Below are positions 35,061 through 36,946 of a DNA stretch of 36,946 bases, one piece after another. The DNA lies in contig CAMART010000030.1 in assembly GCA_945860705.1 (NCBI GenBank), positions 1 to 36,946 on the forward strand, read 5' to 3'. Below the pieces are notes generated by a model. It searched no databases. It was not told where the DNA came from and was given only the letters and a program-made list of their open reading frames with translations. Made by a program: the position numbers and the translations under genes. Each line of letters starts with the position of its first letter. Position 1 is the stretch's first letter. The stretch comes from Chitinophaga pinensis. Lineage in GTDB: Bacteria > Bacteroidota > Bacteroidia > Chitinophagales > CAMDFR01.

Positions 35061-36056
35061 ATGATTCATACCCACACAGAAAATCCAAAACTAAAATACA
35101 TAGATTTACCATTTGAGTGGAAAGGAACTCCACTAGATAAAAATGGAAGATTTATCAATCATGAGCATTTTCACAATCATTCATTCAAAATGTTTTTGAA
35201 ATGGCAAACCACTAAAAACGAACACAAAACATTAAAGAAAACATCTACTTGGAAATATGATATTACAAAAGAAGATTTCATCAATCAAAAAAAGGATTGT
35301 ATAGTATGGCTGGGTCATGCATCCTTTTATATTCAGTTAAATGGTATTAAAATTTTAATAGACCCTATACTTTATGATATCTCCTTATTGAAAAGGAATA
35401 CAGAACTCCCTTGCCATCCAACTGATTTAAAAAATATTGATTATACATTGATATCTCATGACCACAGAGATCACCTTGATGAAAAAAGTTTAAAAACAAT
35501 CATTAAACAAAATCCTAATACTCATTTTCTAACAGGGCTAAATAATGATAAGATTATTGAATCATTCACCAACTCAAAAAAAATACAAGCTGCTGGATGG
35601 TATCAACAATATGAATTAGAAAACGAATTGACGATTACATATTTACCTACTAGGCATTGGTGCAGAAGACTAATACGAGATACCAACTACAGACTTTGGG
35701 GAGGATTTTTAATTCAGCATAAAAATAAGACCATCTATTTTGGTGGAGATTCTGGATATGGAAGTCATTTTTCAGATTTACATAAAATAGCTCCAAAAAT
35801 AGATTATGCATTACTTGGAATCGGTGCATACAAACCTGAGTTTTTTATGGGTCAAAGTCATATGTCACCAGCAGATGCCGTAAAAGCATTTGAAGATACG
35901 CAAGCCAAATATATGATACCGATGCATCATAGTACGTTTGACTTATCAGACGAAGCACTGTCTGACCCTATTCATACTTTACAAAAAATTGAAAAAGAAA
36001 AACAACTTACTGATAAAATTAAATATCCAAAAATAGGAGAACGATTAATTATCTGA
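35061..36056 (+). CDS. Metallo-beta-lactamase-fold hydrolase, NAPE-PLD-like
   Basis: 331 aa, no signal peptide. The zinc-site motif HDHRDHLD (His133, His135, Asp137, His138) is complete, with further metal-ligand candidates at His199, Asp230 (FGGDSGYG) and His289/His290. WLGHASFYIQLNGIKILIDP (83-102) and YLPTRHWCRRLIRDTNYRLWGGF (starting at 194) closely resemble human N-acyl-phosphatidylethanolamine phospholipase D, including the HWC(R/K)R motif. Bacterial relatives are annotated as MBL-fold hydrolases of unclear substrate; phospholipid or N-acyl lipid hydrolysis is a reasonable guess. Its last 12 bp overlap the end of the convergent small membrane protein gene. Confidence 0.88.
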   Translation: MIHTHTENPKLKYIDLPFEWKGTPLDKNGRFINHEHFHNHSFKMFLKWQTTKNEHKTLKKTSTWKYDITKEDFINQKKDCIVWLGHASFYIQLNGIKILIDPILYDISLLKRNTELPCHPTDLKNIDYTLISHDHRDHLDEKSLKTIIKQNPNTHFLTGLNNDKIIESFTNSKKIQAAGWYQQYELENELTITYLPTRHWCRRLIRDTNYRLWGGFLIQHKNKTIYFGGDSGYGSHFSDLHKIAPKIDYALLGIGAYKPEFFMGQSHMSPADAVKAFEDTQAKYMIPMHHSTFDLSDEALSDPIHTLQKIEKEKQLTDKIKYPKIGERLII

Positions 36057-36302
36057 TGTTGATTTTGAACTAAGCATATTATATATAGCTACCGCTCCAA
36101 TAAATACCCAAACTATATTTAAGAATGCAGGAGCATAGGCTTTATGCGCCAAAGTATTGATGATAAAACATATTGCACCACAAAGATTGAGTAACTGATA
36201 AGTCCATGAATTAGCTTCTATTTTTTTGAAGGATAATAATGCATAAGCACTAATCAGAGAAAAAGTCCCTATCCACCCAAGTATTTCTATTATTATTTCC
36301 AT
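36045..36302 (-). CDS. Small membrane protein, CBU_0592-like
   Basis: 85 aa with three predicted helices: ILGWIGTFSLISAYALLS (7-24), YQLLNLCGAICFIINTLA (35-52) and FLNIVWVFIGAVAIYNML (60-77). This spacing, with GWIG, YQLLNLCGA and NIVWV, matches a small family annotated CBU_0592-like; its function is unknown. The ATG shares one base with the stop of the S4 gene (TAATG), so the two are translationally coupled. Confidence 0.75.
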   Translation of the reverse strand: MEIIIEILGWIGTFSLISAYALLSFKKIEANSWTYQLLNLCGAICFIINTLAHKAYAPAFLNIVWVFIGAVAIYNMLSSKSTSDN

Positions 36303-36520
36303 TATTCTATTATTATTTCTTGATTATTAAATTTTATCTTATCTCCTACTCTTAATTTTTTACGCTTTTGGGTTTCGTATTGATTGTTTACTAGCACCTC
36401 TCCTTCTGTTATTCGGATATTAGCTTCACCACCCGTATCTACCAATCCAAGTAATTTCATTAGTTTATTTAATTCTATAAATTCTTTATCTTCTAGTTTA
36501 AAAACAGTCATTGATTTCAA
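36302..36520 (-). CDS. S4-domain RNA-binding protein (YbcJ-like)
   Basis: 72 aa, essentially a single S4 domain: FIELNKLMKLLGLVDTGGEA (14-33), where family members bind structured RNA, then ITEGEVLVNNQYETQKRKKL (37-56) and GDKIKFNNQEIIIE. YbcJ-type proteins are presumed ribosome or RNA associated. Two Met codons (36520, 36511) can start; the second begins MTVFKLEDKEF and fits the family as well. TATCTTTA at about 36533-36540 (minus) is a possible -7 box. It is the first gene of a coupled pair with the small membrane protein. Confidence 0.85.
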   Translation of the reverse strand: MKSMTVFKLEDKEFIELNKLMKLLGLVDTGGEANIRITEGEVLVNNQYETQKRKKLRVGDKIKFNNQEIIIE

Positions 36521-36604
36521 TATTTATATGTGTAAAGATATAGAATTAATAGACTATAACAGAGCGGATTAGATACTACAGAATTTTTTAAAATATATTA
36601 TCAG

Positions 36605-36612
36605 TATCTTTA
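36605..36612 (+). promoter_or_regulatory. Candidate -7 box for the desaturase gene
   Basis: TATCTTTA is one base off TAnnTTTG and lies 26 bp before the ATG. The same variant occurs on the minus strand upstream of the S4 and TPR genes, so it may be a common local form. Confidence 0.35.
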
Positions 36613-36638
36613 CAATACAAACTAAACAAACAAATTTA

Positions 36639-36946
36639 ATGTCAAAAGTTACTTTTATTAATAATCCTCGTCCTTTCAAAACATTATTGGATGAGCGAAT
36701 AGATGAATATTTTACGAATACAAAAAAAGAGAAAAGAGGCAACTGGAATTTATACTCAAAAACTATAATATTACTCAGCTCTATGGTGCTGGTATACCTA
36801 GCTATAGTAGTAAATATTTTGCCGATTTGGGTAATGTTACTATTATGCGCTTTTCTTGGATTGATTCAATCTGGTATTGGGTTTAATGTGATGCACGATG
36901 CCGCTCACGGTAGCTATAGCAACAATCCAAAATTAAATAATTTTAT
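36639..36946 (+). CDS. Fatty acid (acyl lipid) desaturase, N-terminal part
   Basis: The window ends inside this gene; 102 codons are visible from the ATG at 36639 (MSKVTFINNPRPFKTLLDER). After a hydrophilic start there are two membrane helices (about residues 46-83), then VMHDAAHGSYS, the first histidine box (HDAAH) of membrane di-iron desaturases. The further His boxes are beyond the edge. These enzymes insert double bonds into fatty acyl chains at the membrane. Family assignment rests on one box plus topology. Confidence 0.82.
   Translation, partial: MSKVTFINNPRPFKTLLDERIDEYFTNTKKEKRGNWNLYSKTIILLSSMVLVYLAIVVNILPIWVMLLLCAFLGLIQSGIGFNVMHDAAHGSYSNNPKLNNF

Overview
The window is AT-rich DNA from a member of the Bacteroidota, using the standard code. 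The main evidence is four secreted proteins with type IX secretion (T9SS) C-terminal sorting domains, three of type A and one of type B. Others are DUF2490 and DUF5916 envelope proteins, a fused RibBA, a three-gene sdhCAB set with one cytochrome b subunit, and -7 boxes of the TAnnTTTG type. I cannot place it to genus. No phage genes, transposase or CRISPR array are visible.

Layout. 1-1131: the end of a peptide-type ABC permease gene set (minus). 1132-1734: intergenic DNA with two palindromic repeat elements. 1735-3000: a secreted protein of a family often labelled 'asparagine synthetase B'. 3001-3368: repeat-rich spacer. 3369-6491 (minus): TPR protein then M14 carboxypeptidase with T9SS tail. 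6551-7207: PnuC. 7208-7543: a second copy of the first palindromic element, bracketed by a 21-bp direct repeat. 7544-8753 (minus): DUF2490 outer-membrane protein plus an EXPERA/TMEM97-like membrane protein. 8808-9920: L,D-transpeptidase-like lipoprotein and a hotdog thioesterase-like gene, convergent. 9993-11555: copper monooxygenase with a haem c motif and T9SS tail. 11696-11769: elongator tRNA-Met. 11777-22002 (all minus): T9SS type B surface protein, cysteine desulfurase, DUF5916 protein, SUI1 factor, two APC amino-acid permeases and DedA. 22090-27250 (minus): sdhC-sdhA-[ATPase-nuclease pair]-sdhB. 27472-31077 (plus): GT4, GT2 and ribBA, overlapping end to start. 31280-32668: dihydrolipoyl dehydrogenase, ending at a bidirectional terminator. 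32735-34908 (minus): small T9SS protein plus a collagen-like/S74 protein. 35061-36520: NAPE-PLD-like MBL hydrolase, small membrane protein and S4 protein. 36639-end: fatty acid desaturase, cut by the window edge.

Most genes are housekeeping (succinate oxidation, riboflavin, Lpd, Fe-S sulfur supply) or envelope/secretion functions. The clearest accessory element is a two-gene module, an ABC/OLD-like ATPase translationally overlapping a small PD-(D/E)XK-like protein. It sits inside the succinate dehydrogenase operon, between sdhA and sdhB. It looks like a candidate defence or DNA-processing pair and is the best lead for an undescribed system, but its function is inference only. The second theme is non-coding: two families of imperfect palindromic elements, one with arm changes that preserve pairing and one copy with a reconstructable empty site, and runs of degenerate short-word repeats placed directly after three stop codons.
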